Assembly (NCBI RefSeq): GCF_019511525.1
Contig: NZ_JAEUAT010000005.1
Location: 248,001 to 312,000, forward strand
Direction of reading: 5' to 3'
Length of the DNA stretch: 64,000 nucleotides
From: Rhizobium cauense
GTDB lineage: Bacteria; Pseudomonadota; Alphaproteobacteria; Rhizobiales; Rhizobiaceae
This document shows positions 36,237 through 45,581 of the stretch, piece by piece. Below the pieces are notes generated by a model. That model did no database searches. It was not told the origin of the DNA and saw only the letters and a list, made by a program, of their open reading frames with translations. Each line of letters opens with the position of its first letter. Position 1 is the stretch's first letter. The position numbers and the translations under genes are program-made.

Positions 36237-36800
36237 ATGTTTCTTAAAAGTACCGCAATCGCCATTTCCCTCGTTCTCGCTGCCGCCGGCATTGCATCCG
36301 CTCAGACCAAGAAGTCGCAGCCCGCGGCGCAGGCAACGCAGCAGCAGGCCACTCCGGCTTCGACGGCACCGACACGCATACAGCAGTTCCAGGCCTGGGG
36401 CGCTTATTCGTATAAGTCGGGCGCGAGCACTGTCTGCTACGTTTTGTCCGTGCCGACGGAAAAGAAGCCGGCTGGCATTGACCATGGGGACAACTTCTTC
36501 ATCGTCTCGCAGCGACCTGGCCAGAACATCTCCTACGAGCCGCAGGCAATGATGGGCTACACGGTCAAGGAGAACTCGAAGATCAATGTCGTTATCGACG
36601 ACAAGACCTTCGTGATGTTCACCAAGGATAAGGCCGGCTGGGTCGAGAACGCCGCTCAGGAGCCTGCGCTCGTGGCGGCCATGAAGGGCGGCAAGTCGAT
36701 GACGATCAATGCAACGTCTCGCCGTGGCACTACGACCTCTTACAGCTACTCGCTGGCCGGGATTTCCGCTGCGCTCAAGCAGGTTGAGGGCTGCAAGTAA
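36237..36800 (+). CDS. Invasion-associated locus B (IalB) family protein
   Basis: A 187-residue secreted protein. A signal peptide ends near ASAQ (residue 22), followed by a Gln/Ala/Pro-rich linker (~25-45) and the IalB domain with QFQAWGAYSYKSG, VCYVLSVPTEKKP and a final cysteine in VEGCK that probably pairs with the first. IalB of Bartonella aids erythrocyte invasion; in rhizobia the family is widespread with unknown roles in the periplasm or outer membrane. AGGA precedes the ATG. An intrinsic terminator follows. Confidence 0.88.
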   Translation: MFLKSTAIAISLVLAAAGIASAQTKKSQPAAQATQQQATPASTAPTRIQQFQAWGAYSYKSGASTVCYVLSVPTEKKPAGIDHGDNFFIVSQRPGQNISYEPQAMMGYTVKENSKINVVIDDKTFVMFTKDKAGWVENAAQEPALVAAMKGGKSMTINATSRRGTTTSYSYSLAGISAALKQVEGCK

Positions 36801-36829
36801 GCAGCTTGCCTGGTGGCAAAGAAATCAGG

Positions 36830-36860
36830 AGGCCGGCCTTGTGCCGGCCTTTGTCGTTTC
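36830..36860 (+). terminator. Intrinsic terminator after IalB gene
   Basis: AGGCCGGC and GCCGGCCT form a perfect 8-bp stem with a five-base loop, followed by TTGTCGTTTCC, 30 bases after the stop codon. Confidence 0.78.
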
Positions 36861-37028
36861 CATCTATAGTGACGCGCGGCAAAAATGATGCTAAAGGCCC
36901 GCGCAACAGCGGATAGATCGCGGTCCTTGCCGTATGCTCCGCATTCAATTTCTGCCACCATGCCCTTCCTACCCGCAAGTCATCCGGCTTTCCGGGGCGG
37001 TCGCATGTTGAATTCGGGATTAAAGACT

Positions 37029-38264
37029 ATGTCCGTCATGGATGCGATGACTGTTACCAAGCCCTTGGGCGCAGCGACCGGCGGTGCCGACGCTGGGCTG
37101 AAGCCTTCGCTGATCGGCCTCAGTCGTGAAGAGATGGGCGCCGCACTGCGCGAAAAGGGCGTGCCGGAGAAGCAGATCAAGATGCGCGTCGCGCAGCTGT
37201 GGAACTGGATCTATGTGCGCGGGGTTTCCGACTTCGACCACATGGCCAATATCTCCAAGGACATGCGCGAGACGCTGAAGACGCATTTCACCATCGCGCG
37301 GCCCGAAATCGTCGAGGAGCAGGTCTCGAACGACGGCACCCGCAAGTGGCTGCTGCGCTTTCCCGCCCGCGGTGCCGGCCGTCCGGTCGAGATCGAAGCC
37401 GTCTATATCCCTGAAGAAGGCCGCGGCACGCTTTGCATCTCCAGCCAGGTCGGCTGTACACTGACCTGTTCCTTCTGTCACACCGGCACGCAGCGCCTGG
37501 TGCGCAACCTGACGGCGGAAGAAATCCTGTCGCAGCTGCTGCTCGCTCGTGACCGGCTGGGCGACTTCCCGGATCGCGAAGTGCCGCAAGGCACCATCAT
37601 GCCAGCGGAAGGCCGCAAGGTCAGCAACATCGTGATGATGGGCATGGGTGAGCCGCTCTATAACTTCGACGCGGTGAAGCAGGCCCTGCTGATCGCCACA
37701 GACGGCGACGGGCTCTCGCTCTCCAAGCGCCGTGTGACGCTCTCCACCTCGGGCGTCGTGCCTGAAATCTTCCGGACCGGTGGAGAAATCGGCGTGATGC
37801 TGGCAATTTCGCTGCATGCCGTGCGCGACGACCTACGCGACATCCTCGTGCCGATCAACAAGAAGTACCCGCTGAAGGAGTTGATCGATGCCTGTCGGAA
37901 ATACCCCGGCCTGTCGAACGCCCGCCGTATCACCTTCGAATATGTGATGCTGAAGGACGTCAACGACAGCCTGGAGGACGCCAAGGGGCTGATCCAGTTG
38001 CTCAAGGGCGTGCCCGCGAAGATCAACCTCATTCCGTTCAACCCCTGGCCGGGCACAAACTACCAGTGTTCCGACTGGGCGCAGATCGAGAAGTTTGCCG
38101 ATTTCATCAACTCTGCCGGCTATGCCTCGCCGATCCGCACGCCACGCGGCCGCGACATTCTCGCTGCCTGCGGCCAGCTGAAGTCGGAGTCGGAGCGCAT
38201 GCGCAAAACCGAACGGCTGGCCTTCGAGGCGATGATGATCGCCAACCATGGCGCGGACGACTAG
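37029..38264 (+). CDS. rlmN: 23S rRNA/tRNA adenine-C2 methyltransferase RlmN
   Basis: A 411-residue radical-SAM enzyme that methylates A2503 of 23S rRNA and A37 of some tRNAs. The cluster ligands are C143, C147 and C150 in [14 protein letters not shown], and the resolving cysteine is C381 in [17 protein letters not shown] and [12 protein letters not shown] are also typical. The start is uncertain: ATG 37029 and ATG 37038 give near-usual lengths, while ATG 37005 has a better GGGGCGG upstream. The N-terminal ~25 residues are unlike E. coli but common in rhizobia. Confidence 0.95.
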   Translation: MSVMDAMTVTKPLGAATGGADAGLKPSLIGLSREEMGAALREKGVPEKQIKMRVAQLWNWIYVRGVSDFDHMANISKDMRETLKTHFTIARPEIVEEQVSNDGTRKWLLRFPARGAGRPVEIEAVYIPEEGRGTLCISSQVGCTLTCSFCHTGTQRLVRNLTAEEILSQLLLARDRLGDFPDREVPQGTIMPAEGRKVSNIVMMGMGEPLYNFDAVKQALLIATDGDGLSLSKRRVTLSTSGVVPEIFRTGGEIGVMLAISLHAVRDDLRDILVPINKKYPLKELIDACRKYPGLSNARRITFEYVMLKDVNDSLEDAKGLIQLLKGVPAKINLIPFNPWPGTNYQCSDWAQIEKFADFINSAGYASPIRTPRGRDILAACGQLKSESERMRKTERLAFEAMMIANHGADD

Positions 38265-38314
38265 AGCTGGCGACTGATCAGCAAGTTTGATCCGTTCAGT
38301 GTTTTCTAATGATT

Positions 38315-38353
38315 GATTTCATGGCCTGCTTTTCCTAGAAGCAGGCCAAAATC
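38315..38353 (+). promoter_or_regulatory. Long leader hairpin before the TrpX-like gene
   Basis: GGCCTGCTT and AAGCAGGCC are perfect 9-bp arms, extended by GATTT/AAATC across a small bulge. The hairpin ends a few bases before the GGAGG ribosome site of the binding-protein gene and has no T-run, so it is more likely an mRNA 5' structure than the rlmN terminator. Confidence 0.45.
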
Positions 38354-38371
38354 ATATCTGGAGGATACCCA

Positions 38372-39325
38372 ATGCGTTCAATTCTGCTTGCTGTCGCGGC
38401 CACGCTGGCCCTGACCCTGCCTGCAAAGGCCGAAGATGTGACGGTCGCGGTCACGGCGATCGTCGAGCATCCGGCTCTTGATGCCGCACGCAAGGGTGTC
38501 CTCGATGTGCTGACGGCCGCCGGTTACAAGGAAGGCGAGAACCTGAAGTTCATGTTCGAGTCGGCTCAGGGCAATCCGGCAACGGCTGCGCAGATCGCTC
38601 GCCAGTTCGCCGGCGAGGGCCCGAACGTTATCGTCCCGATCTCCACGCCATCGGCTCAGGCTGTCGTTTCCGCGACGCGCGACATTCCGGTTGTCTTCAC
38701 CGCTGTTTCCGATCCGCTCGGCGCGCAGCTCGTGAAGGATATGGACAAGCCGGGCGGCAATGTCACCGGTCTTTCCGACATGTCTCCGGTTGCCGAGCAT
38801 CTTGCGCTCATCAAGGAAATCCTGCCGAACGTCAAAACGATCGGCTATCTCTACAACTCCGGTGAAGCCAACTCCGTATCGTTGCTTGCCGTCCTGAAGG
38901 CCGAGGCCGACAAGGCTGGCCTGAAGGTTGTCGAATCCGCCGCCACGAAGTCCGCTGAAGTTCAGGGCGCTGCCCGCGCGCTGGTCGGCCGCGCAGACGC
39001 CATCTATATCCCGACTGACAACACGATCATCTCTGCACTCGAAGGCGCCGTCGCCGTTGCCGAAGAAAGCAAGCTGCCGCTCTTCACAGCTGACACGGAC
39101 TCCGTTTCGCGCGGTGCGATCGCTGCCCTCGGCTTCAACTACTACGATGTCGGCAAGCAGACGGGCGAAATCGTTGTTCGCATCCTCAAGGGTGAAAACC
39201 CGGGCGACATTCCGGTGAAGGTTGCCGCTGGTAGCGACCTCGTCATCAACAAGGGCGCGGCCGCCAAGATGGGCGTTACGCTGCCGGAAAGCGTCGTTAA
39301 GCGCGCGACGAAGACGATCGACTGA
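38372..39325 (+). CDS. ABC transporter substrate-binding protein (TrpX/COG2984 family)
   Basis: A 317-residue periplasmic binding protein with a signal peptide (cleavage near AKAED, residue 20). It belongs to the COG2984 family, related to sugar- and BMP-type binding proteins; motifs are TAIVEHPALDAARKGVLD and VVFTAVSDPLGAQLV. In Gram-positive bacteria close relatives (TrpX) are linked to tryptophan uptake, but in proteobacteria the ligand is unproven. CTGGAGG sets the ATG. First gene of a three-gene operon with permease and ATPase. Confidence 0.9.
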   Translation: MRSILLAVAATLALTLPAKAEDVTVAVTAIVEHPALDAARKGVLDVLTAAGYKEGENLKFMFESAQGNPATAAQIARQFAGEGPNVIVPISTPSAQAVVSATRDIPVVFTAVSDPLGAQLVKDMDKPGGNVTGLSDMSPVAEHLALIKEILPNVKTIGYLYNSGEANSVSLLAVLKAEADKAGLKVVESAATKSAEVQGAARALVGRADAIYIPTDNTIISALEGAVAVAEESKLPLFTADTDSVSRGAIAALGFNYYDVGKQTGEIVVRILKGENPGDIPVKVAAGSDLVINKGAAAKMGVTLPESVVKRATKTID

Positions 39326-39353
39326 TCGCCGTATGGTTTTGAGAAACTGGTCA

Positions 39354-39384
39354 TCCAGCCGCTCCCGTTTTACGCGGGGGCGGC
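39354..39384 (+). promoter_or_regulatory. Intercistronic hairpin between binding protein and permease
   Basis: CAGCCGCTCCCG and CGGGGGCGGCTG form a 12-bp stem (one G-U pair) with a seven-base loop and no T-run. Its place after the binding-protein gene suggests 3' stabilisation of that part of the mRNA, giving more binding protein than membrane subunits. Confidence 0.55.
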
Positions 39385-39447
39385 TGATGGTATTAAAAGC
39401 TTGGACCCGATGACAGGCGGGGCAAGTCAGAGGAAAGGGCAGGAGCC

Positions 39448-40329
39448 TTGAGTCAGATCGCATTCTGGGGAGCCGTGGAACTGGGGTTGGTCTACGCCTT
39501 CGTCGCACTCGGCGTTTACCTTGCATTCCGTGTGCTGGATTTTCCGGATCTGACGGTTGACGGCTCTTTTCCGCTGGGTGCTGCCGTGACGGCGGTTCTC
39601 ATCATCGCAGGCGTCAATCCTTGGTTGGCCGCCCTCGTCGCCATGGTTGCGGGCGCTGCGGCCGGCATGGTGACCGCGATGCTCAATGTGCGGTTCAAAA
39701 TCCTCAACCTGCTGGCCTCGATCCTGACGATGATCGCACTCTTCTCGGTCAATCTCCGGGTCATGGGCAAGCCGAACGTCGCGCTGATCAATGCCGATAC
39801 GATGATCAGCCCGTTCTTCGGTCATGGCCTGCGTGATTTCTACGTTCGCCCGCTCTTCGTCGGCATCCTCGTCATCGTTGCCGTGATCCTCGTCTGGCGC
39901 TTCCTCGAGAGCGACTCGGGTCTGGCGATGCGCGCAACCGGCGCGAACGCCCGCATGGCCCGTGCGCAGGGTGTCGACACGAGCCGCCAGATCTATCTCG
40001 GTATGGCGATCTCCAACGCGCTGGTTGCCCTCGGGGGCGCGCTGTTTGCGCAGACGAATGGTTTTGCCGATGTCACCTCGGGCGTTGGCACGATCGTTGT
40101 GGGCCTCGCTGCCGTTATCATCGGCGAAACGCTGCTTGGACGGCGTGGGCTGTTGATCGCCTTGATCGGTTGCGTGCTCGGCTCGATCCTCTACCGTATC
40201 GCCATCCAGCTCGCTCTCTCGACTGATGTCATCGGGTTGCAGGCCTCGGACCTCAATTTCGTGACCGCGGTTCTGGTGACGATTGCGCTCATTCTTCCCC
40301 GCCTTCGCCGCGGAGGTGCCGCATCGTGA
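39448..40329 (+). CDS. ABC transporter permease (TrpY/COG4120 family)
   Basis: A 293-residue membrane permease of the branched-chain-amino-acid/sugar type with eight to nine hydrophobic segments. RVLDFPDLTVDGSFPLGAAV near residue 27 and MRATGANARMARAQGVDTS near residue 158 (the cytoplasmic ATPase-contact loop) identify the family. The start is probably TTG 39448 with AGGAG just upstream. The ATPase GTG start overlaps its stop (GTGA), showing tight coupling. Confidence 0.88.
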   Translation: MSQIAFWGAVELGLVYAFVALGVYLAFRVLDFPDLTVDGSFPLGAAVTAVLIIAGVNPWLAALVAMVAGAAAGMVTAMLNVRFKILNLLASILTMIALFSVNLRVMGKPNVALINADTMISPFFGHGLRDFYVRPLFVGILVIVAVILVWRFLESDSGLAMRATGANARMARAQGVDTSRQIYLGMAISNALVALGGALFAQTNGFADVTSGVGTIVVGLAAVIIGETLLGRRGLLIALIGCVLGSILYRIAIQLALSTDVIGLQASDLNFVTAVLVTIALILPRLRRGGAAS

Positions 40330-41120
40330 TTACGCTCAAGGATATCAAGGTCGTCTTCGGCAAGGGTACGCCGCTGCAGAAGCAGGCACTATCAGGCGTT
40401 AGCCTGACGATCGAGGAAGGCTCGTTCGTCACCGTGATTGGCTCGAACGGTGCGGGCAAGTCGACGCTGCTTGGCGTTCTGGCCGGTGATGTGCTTGCGA
40501 GCGAAGGCCAGGTTCTGATCGGCCATGCCGATGTCACCCGGAAGTCCACGGCCGCCCGCGCAGGCCTCGTCGCCCGTGTCTTCCAGGATCCGCTGACCGG
40601 AAGCTGCGGTTCGCTCTCGATCGAGGAGAACCTTGCGCTTGCGGCGCGTCGCGGCGAAAAGCGTGGGCTCGTCTCGGCGCTTGGCCCGAAGCGGCGCGAG
40701 CATTTCCGTGAGCGGATCGCGGAACTCAATCTCGGTCTCGAAAATCGGATGCGGGACCGCATGGACCTACTGTCCGGCGGTCAGCGTCAGGCGGTGTCGC
40801 TCGTCATGGCAACGCTCGCCGGTTCCGAAGTGCTGCTGCTCGATGAGCATACGGCGGCGCTTGATCCAGGGATGGCGGAGTTCGTCATGGGGCTCACGCA
40901 GAAAATTGTCTCGGAGCGCAAGCTCACAACGTTGATGGTCACGCATTCCATGCGCCAGGCGCTCGATTATGGGCACCGTACGATCATGCTGCATGGCGGG
41001 GAAATCGTGCTCGACGTCAGCGGTGACAGCCGCAAGACGCTGCAGGTCGAGGACCTGATCGCCATGTTCCGCAAAATGCGAGGTCAGACGCTCGACGACG
41101 ACGCGCTGTTGATCGGCTGA
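40326..41120 (+). CDS. ABC transporter ATPase (TrpZ/COG1101 family)
   Basis: A 264-residue ABC ATPase: Walker A GSNGAGKST, signature LSGGQRQAVSL, Walker B VLLLDEHTAALD, where the usual DEP is DEH as in this family. It powers the TrpXYZ-type system with the two preceding genes. GTG 40326 overlaps the permease stop. A perfect CCGGGAAG/CTTCCCGG hairpin follows before the convergent LysE gene. Confidence 0.93.
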   Translation: MITLKDIKVVFGKGTPLQKQALSGVSLTIEEGSFVTVIGSNGAGKSTLLGVLAGDVLASEGQVLIGHADVTRKSTAARAGLVARVFQDPLTGSCGSLSIEENLALAARRGEKRGLVSALGPKRREHFRERIAELNLGLENRMRDRMDLLSGGQRQAVSLVMATLAGSEVLLLDEHTAALDPGMAEFVMGLTQKIVSERKLTTLMVTHSMRQALDYGHRTIMLHGGEIVLDVSGDSRKTLQVEDLIAMFRKMRGQTLDDDALLIG

Positions 41121-41132
41121 GGAGAGCCAAAG

Positions 41133-41154
41133 CCGGGAAGCCAAGGCTTCCCGG
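41133..41154. terminator. Hairpin between convergent ABC and LysE genes
   Basis: CCGGGAAG and CTTCCCGG form a perfect 8-bp stem with loop CCAAGG, 12 bases after the ABC ATPase stop and 8 before the LysE stop. It has no T-run on either strand, so termination efficiency is uncertain. Confidence 0.5.
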
Positions 41155-41161
41155 AGATCGC

Positions 41162-41803
41162 TTAGCGGGCCTGCGTCAGCAGAATTTTTGCAGCGAAGAC
41201 GGAGAAGACGCCGGCGAAGGTGAAATCCATGCCGCGCAAAACCTTCTTGTTGTTCTGCAGCCAGCTCGCCAGCCAGTCGGCGGCGAAAACGACGGCTGCG
41301 TTGACAGGCATGCCGATCAGAATGAAGCAGAAGCCGAGGAAGAGCAGCTTCTGCGTCACGGCAGGATCGCCGGCGCTGACGAACTGCGGCAGGAAGGTCA
41401 TGAAGAAGATGATGACCTTCGGGTTCAGGAGGTTGACCCAGAAGCCCGAGGAAATGTTTGCAAGCGGCGTACCCTTTGAGCCTTCCACCTTGTTGACCGA
41501 GAATTTCGAGCCATAGCGGATCGCCTGTACAGCAAGCCAAAGCAGGTAGGCGGCACCACCGGTCTTGAGGATCAGGAAGGCGGTAGGCGAGGCGGTGATC
41601 AGCGCCGAGACGCCAAAAGCGACCAGCATCGTGTGTACGACGATACCGAGACTGGTGCCAAGCACGACGAAGAGAGCCGCTTTCTTGCCCTGCGCCAGCG
41701 CACGGCTAATCGATAGCGTCATGTCAGGGCCGGGCGTTGCCGCAAGCAGAAGGGTCGCGGCGGCAAAGGCGAGAAGCGTGGCAATGCTGGGCAGAAAGTC
41801 CAT
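41162..41803 (-). CDS. LysE/RhtB-family amino-acid exporter
   Basis: A 213-residue inner-membrane exporter with six hydrophobic segments. ATPGPDMTLSISRALAQGKKA near residue 22 (the conserved PGP motif) and FWVNLLNPKVIIFFMTFLPQF near residue 122 identify the family. Substrates in relatives are lysine, homoserine, threonine or cysteine derivatives; none can be assigned here. An 11-bp inverted repeat ends seven bases before its ATG and may control translation or bind a regulator. Confidence 0.92.
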   Translation of the reverse strand: MDFLPSIATLLAFAAATLLLAATPGPDMTLSISRALAQGKKAALFVVLGTSLGIVVHTMLVAFGVSALITASPTAFLILKTGGAAYLLWLAVQAIRYGSKFSVNKVEGSKGTPLANISSGFWVNLLNPKVIIFFMTFLPQFVSAGDPAVTQKLLFLGFCFILIGMPVNAAVVFAADWLASWLQNNKKVLRGMDFTFAGVFSVFAAKILLTQAR

Positions 41804-41810
41804 GTTACAC

Positions 41811-41854
41811 TCTGAGAGCCGAAAAACGTTGGTTGCTTTTATCCGGCTCTCAGA
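41811..41854 (-). promoter_or_regulatory. 11-bp inverted repeat just upstream of the LysE gene
   Basis: TCTGAGAGCCG and CGGCTCTCAGA are perfect arms separated by 22 bases, ending seven bases before the start codon. The gene has no clear Shine-Dalgarno outside the repeat, so an RNA stem here could hide the initiation region; it could also be the terminator of the upstream SDR gene, though no T-run follows. Confidence 0.5.
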
Positions 41855-41883
41855 AAATGTCTAATCAAACCTTCTAATACGAC

Positions 41884-42738
41884 CTATTCCTTGCGTTCGA
41901 GATAGGCCTTGAACTTGTCGGCATAATCCTTGTGCCAGCGCGACAGCGGCGGACGGTTCTCGATGATGTCCCCCATCGCCCAGGCCATGCGGCGCTCGTC
42001 CACGGCGCGAACCACGTCGTTGTCGGGGCAGAGGATATAGAAGTCACCGCGTTCCAGACTTTCGATCATGAAGTCGACGGTCTGCTCCGCAGTCCATGCG
42101 GCCGCCGGCTTTTCGGCGCGATCGCCCTTGGTGAGGCCGGTGAAAACGAAGCCGGGAATCAAAAGGTGGGCTGAGATCTTCGAGCCCTCGGTGTTGCGCA
42201 ATTCGTGCTCGAGCGCTTCGGTGAATACCCTCACGCCAGCTTTTGAGACGTTATAGGCAGGGTTGCCTGGCGGGGTTGTGATGCCCTGCTTGGAACCAGT
42301 GTTGATGATCAGGCCAGGTTCGCCGTGCGAGAGCATGTGCTGGCCGAAGGTCCTGACGCCGTTGATGACGCCTAGCAAGTTGACGCCGAGGATGTTGTCC
42401 CAGTCCGCCTGGGCGCTGAAGATCGACGTCTCAGGGCCGATACCGGCATTGTTCATCAGAACATGCACACGGCCGAAGCGCTGTATGACAGTCCGTTCGA
42501 GCGCTTCCAGCGAGTCCTTCTGCGCAACGTCCGTTTCAACGGCGAGTACGTTCTCTTCGCCCGAAATTGACTTCAGTTCGCTTGCTGCCTCCGCCAGCCG
42601 GTCGCCGCCGAGATCGGCAATGGCAACCCTCATGCCCGCCCGGGCAAAGTGCTTCGCCGCCGCTAAGCCGATGCCGGAGGCACCGCCCGTGATGACGGCA
42701 ACATTGGATTTCTTGATGATGTCTTGGATTCTTGTCAC
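41884..42738 (-). CDS. Short-chain dehydrogenase/reductase
   Basis: A 284-residue classical SDR. The cofactor motif TGGASGIG (17-24), NNAG, and the catalytic YNVSK (S in NTGSKQG) are present; ADLGGDRLAEA after beta-2 suggests NAD(H) preference from the acidic residue, though that is only indicative. The C-terminal ~60 residues extend beyond the Rossmann core and include FYILCPDNDVVRAVDERRM. Substrate unknown. Single gene, divergent from argG. Confidence 0.9.
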   Translation of the reverse strand: MTRIQDIIKKSNVAVITGGASGIGLAAAKHFARAGMRVAIADLGGDRLAEAASELKSISGEENVLAVETDVAQKDSLEALERTVIQRFGRVHVLMNNAGIGPETSIFSAQADWDNILGVNLLGVINGVRTFGQHMLSHGEPGLIINTGSKQGITTPPGNPAYNVSKAGVRVFTEALEHELRNTEGSKISAHLLIPGFVFTGLTKGDRAEKPAAAWTAEQTVDFMIESLERGDFYILCPDNDVVRAVDERRMAWAMGDIIENRPPLSRWHKDYADKFKAYLERKE

Positions 42739-42924
42739 GGCCGGCCTCTCCTCAGCGTTGTCAGGACGATGGCAGATATGGGTTGCGCTTTCGGCCTGTC
42801 AAACACTATCCGGGCCGCCTATGGTAGCCGTTGCCCTTGCGTCCTGCGCCGATCTCGCTAAAAGTGCCCGCCAGACCGGGCTTGGCGGGTTTGCCGCCGC
42901 CCTCTTGCAACGGACCTCATCATC

Positions 42925-44148
42925 ATGGCATCGCACAAAGACGTAAAGAAAGTCGTCCTCGCCTATTCCGGCGGCCTCGACACCTCGATCATCCTGAAGT
43001 GGCTGCAGACCGAACTCGGCGCAGAAGTCGTGACCTTCACCGCCGACCTCGGCCAGGGCGAAGAGCTGGAGCCGGCACGCAAGAAGGCCGAGATGCTCGG
43101 CATCAAGGAGATCTACATCGAGGATGTGCGCGAAGAGTTCGTGAAGGACTTCGTGTTCCCGATGTTCCGCGCCAATGCCGTTTACGAGGGCGTCTATCTG
43201 CTCGGCACCTCGATCGCTCGCCCGCTGATCTCCAAGCACCTGATCGACATCGCCCGCAAGACCGGCGCCGATGCGATCGCGCACGGTGCGACCGGCAAGG
43301 GCAACGACCAGGTTCGTTTCGAGCTTTCCGCCTATGCTCTGAACCCCGATATCAAGATCATCGCGCCGTGGCGCGACTGGTCGTTCAAGAGCCGCACCGA
43401 TCTGCTGGCGTTTGCCGAAGCCCACCAGATCCCGGTCGCCAAGGACAAGAAGGGCGAGGCGCCGTTCTCCGTCGACGCCAACCTGCTGCACTCCTCGTCC
43501 GAGGGCAAGGTTCTCGAAGATCCGGCGCAGGAAGCACCTGAATACGTGCATATGCGCACGATTTCTCCGGAAGCCGCACCTGACAAGGCGACAACAATCA
43601 GGGTCGGCTTCGAGAAGGGTGATGCGGTTTCGATCAACGGCGTACGCATGAGCCCGGCAACGCTGCTCGCAACGCTCAACAACTATGGCCGTGACAACGG
43701 CATCGGTCGTCTCGACCTCGTGGAAAACCGCTTCGTCGGCATGAAGTCGCGCGGCGTCTACGAAACGCCCGGCGGCACGATCCTGCTTGCCGCGCACCGC
43801 GCCATCGAATCCATCACGCTCGACCGTGGTGCCGCGCACCTGAAGGACGAACTGATGCCGCGCTATGCGGAGCTGATCTACTACGGCTTCTGGTTCTCGC
43901 CGGAGCGCGAAATGGTGCAGGCACTGATCGACAAGAGCCAGGAGCATGTCGAAGGCGAAGTGACGCTGAAGCTCTACAAGGGCAATGTCATGGTTACCGG
44001 TCGCGAGAGCCCGAAGTCGCTCTACTCCGACAAGCTGGTTACCTTCGAAGACGACCAGGGCGCCTACGACCAGAAGGACGCCGCCGGCTTCATCAAGCTC
44101 AATGCGCTGCGTCTGCGTACGCTCGCCAAGCGCAACCTCTCGAAGTAA
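42925..44148 (+). CDS. argG: Argininosuccinate synthase
   Basis: A 407-residue enzyme joining citrulline and aspartate with ATP in arginine synthesis. The N-type ATP-pyrophosphatase loop is AYSGGLDTS (13-21); [14 protein letters not shown] (near 115) and GVYETPGGT are also typical. Length matches the family. A leader hairpin CCCGCCA/TGGCGGG (42867-42889) lies upstream of the GGAC ribosome site. An intrinsic terminator follows. Confidence 0.97.
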   Translation: MASHKDVKKVVLAYSGGLDTSIILKWLQTELGAEVVTFTADLGQGEELEPARKKAEMLGIKEIYIEDVREEFVKDFVFPMFRANAVYEGVYLLGTSIARPLISKHLIDIARKTGADAIAHGATGKGNDQVRFELSAYALNPDIKIIAPWRDWSFKSRTDLLAFAEAHQIPVAKDKKGEAPFSVDANLLHSSSEGKVLEDPAQEAPEYVHMRTISPEAAPDKATTIRVGFEKGDAVSINGVRMSPATLLATLNNYGRDNGIGRLDLVENRFVGMKSRGVYETPGGTILLAAHRAIESITLDRGAAHLKDELMPRYAELIYYGFWFSPEREMVQALIDKSQEHVEGEVTLKLYKGNVMVTGRESPKSLYSDKLVTFEDDQGAYDQKDAAGFIKLNALRLRTLAKRNLSK

Positions 44149-44170
44149 TCGAGAGCAGCTGCAAGAGATC

Positions 44171-44197
44171 AAAGGCCCGCCTCGTGCGGGCCTTTTC
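44171..44197 (+). terminator. Intrinsic terminator of argG
   Basis: AAAGGCCCGC and GCGGGCCTTT form a perfect 10-bp stem with loop CTCGT, followed by a short T-run that reaches the stop codon of the convergent Bcr/CflA gene. Confidence 0.85.
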
Positions 44198-45416
44198 ATT
44201 CGTCCGTTGTGGCGTGGGAGAGCTCTGCTGCGCGTTGCGACGCGCGCACGAACCAGAGGTAGCTGATGATCGAAATCAGCGCCATGAGCGGGATCACCGT
44301 TCCGAAGGCAAGCAGCGGCATGCCGATCAGCGAACCCGCGACGCCGCCGGCAAAGCCGCCGCCCATCTGGATGAAGCCCATCATCGCGGATGCCGATCCG
44401 GCGATATGCGGGAATGGGTATAGACCTGATGTGGTCATATGCGGTGTCAGGAACGCCAAACCGAAGGCGAGGAACGCGATCGGCCCCATGATCGAGAGAT
44501 AGGATGGCGTGACGAAGTGGACTGACAGAGCGATCATGATGCCGGCAAAGCCCAGCAGGCCAAGCCCGACGCGCACGGAGCCGTCGCCGCCCAGACGCGG
44601 CGCCGCATAGCGAAGGCACACGGAACCAAGGAAGTAGGAACCTGATTGCATCAGCATGCCCAAGCCAAAGGCGGTCGGTGAAAGGCCAACGACCTTGATG
44701 AGAATGAACGGCAGGAGCGTCGCCTGCGCGTAAAGTGCGCCGATCGAGCCGCCGAGCACGAACGAGGCGGAGACGAAGCGGCTTTCGCGGGCAAGCTCCA
44801 AATAGGCGCGAAGCAGCGGAAGCGGGAGCGCGCGGCGGGGATCGGGCACGCTCGTCTCGCGCATGAAGACGATCACGCCGAAACATATCAGCAGTCCAAA
44901 GCCGATGAGGAGGAAGAAGACCGACTGCCAGCCAAACGCCGCCAGCGCCAAGCCGCCAACGGTTGGCGCGGCGGCCGGTCCGATGGCGATCATGATGCCG
45001 ATCAGGTTCATGATGCGGGAGGCTTCGGTCCCGGTGAACTGGTCGCGGACGATGGCGCGCGCCACCGTAATCCCGACAGAAGCACCAATGCCCTGGATGA
45101 GGCGGCCGGCAAGCAGCCATTCGATGCCGGGCGCAAAGGCGGAAAGCAGGCTGCCGACCACATAGATGCCGATGAAGAGGAGCGTCGCCGCCCGGCGTCC
45201 GAAGGCATCCGAAAGCGGACCGGCAAGCAGTTGCGCAACCGAGAAGCCGGCGAAATAGACTGACAGCGTCATCTTGATCGCCGAGTCTGATGTCTGGAAC
45301 GCATGGACGAGTTCGGGCATCGCCGGTGTGTAGATCGACATCGAGATCGGGCCGATGGTTGCGAGAAGCGCGCCGAGCATGCTCGTTCGCCGTTCGCTCA
45401 TCCGGAATGGGGGCAT
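44196..45416 (-). CDS. Bcr/CflA-family multidrug MFS exporter
   Basis: A 406-residue, 12-span major facilitator of the drug:H+ antiporter-1 Bcr/CflA group. GPLSDAFGRRAATLLFI after segment 2 is the MFS motif A, and GASVGITVARAIVRDQF in segment 4-5 is typical for Bcr/CflA. ATG 45416 gives the normal length; the open frame further upstream to 45719 has no similarity. Substrates may be drugs, sulfonamides or cysteine-type metabolites. It is divergent from a LysE-type exporter. Confidence 0.92.
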   Translation of the reverse strand: MPPFRMSERRTSMLGALLATIGPISMSIYTPAMPELVHAFQTSDSAIKMTLSVYFAGFSVAQLLAGPLSDAFGRRAATLLFIGIYVVGSLLSAFAPGIEWLLAGRLIQGIGASVGITVARAIVRDQFTGTEASRIMNLIGIMIAIGPAAAPTVGGLALAAFGWQSVFFLLIGFGLLICFGVIVFMRETSVPDPRRALPLPLLRAYLELARESRFVSASFVLGGSIGALYAQATLLPFILIKVVGLSPTAFGLGMLMQSGSYFLGSVCLRYAAPRLGGDGSVRVGLGLLGFAGIMIALSVHFVTPSYLSIMGPIAFLAFGLAFLTPHMTTSGLYPFPHIAGSASAMMGFIQMGGGFAGGVAGSLIGMPLLAFGTVIPLMALISIISYLWFVRASQRAAELSHATTDE

Positions 45417-45581
45417 AGGGTACTCGGTTCTGGTGAAATGCGCGGTCAGCGCGAAGGCTGCGGCTTTTCTTCTGTCGCAAGCTGCGTGATCCGGCAATTC
45501 AAAAATCTCATGGGTTGCCATGACAGCTTGACGCCTTTCGATTGGCGCATAAGCTGCGGCTGTCCTTTCCGGAGTTTCTCG

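Noticed and set aside
42799..45480. 893-codon open frame on the minus strand
   Set aside because: It runs antisense to argG and then out of frame through the Bcr/CflA gene; both are clear real genes.
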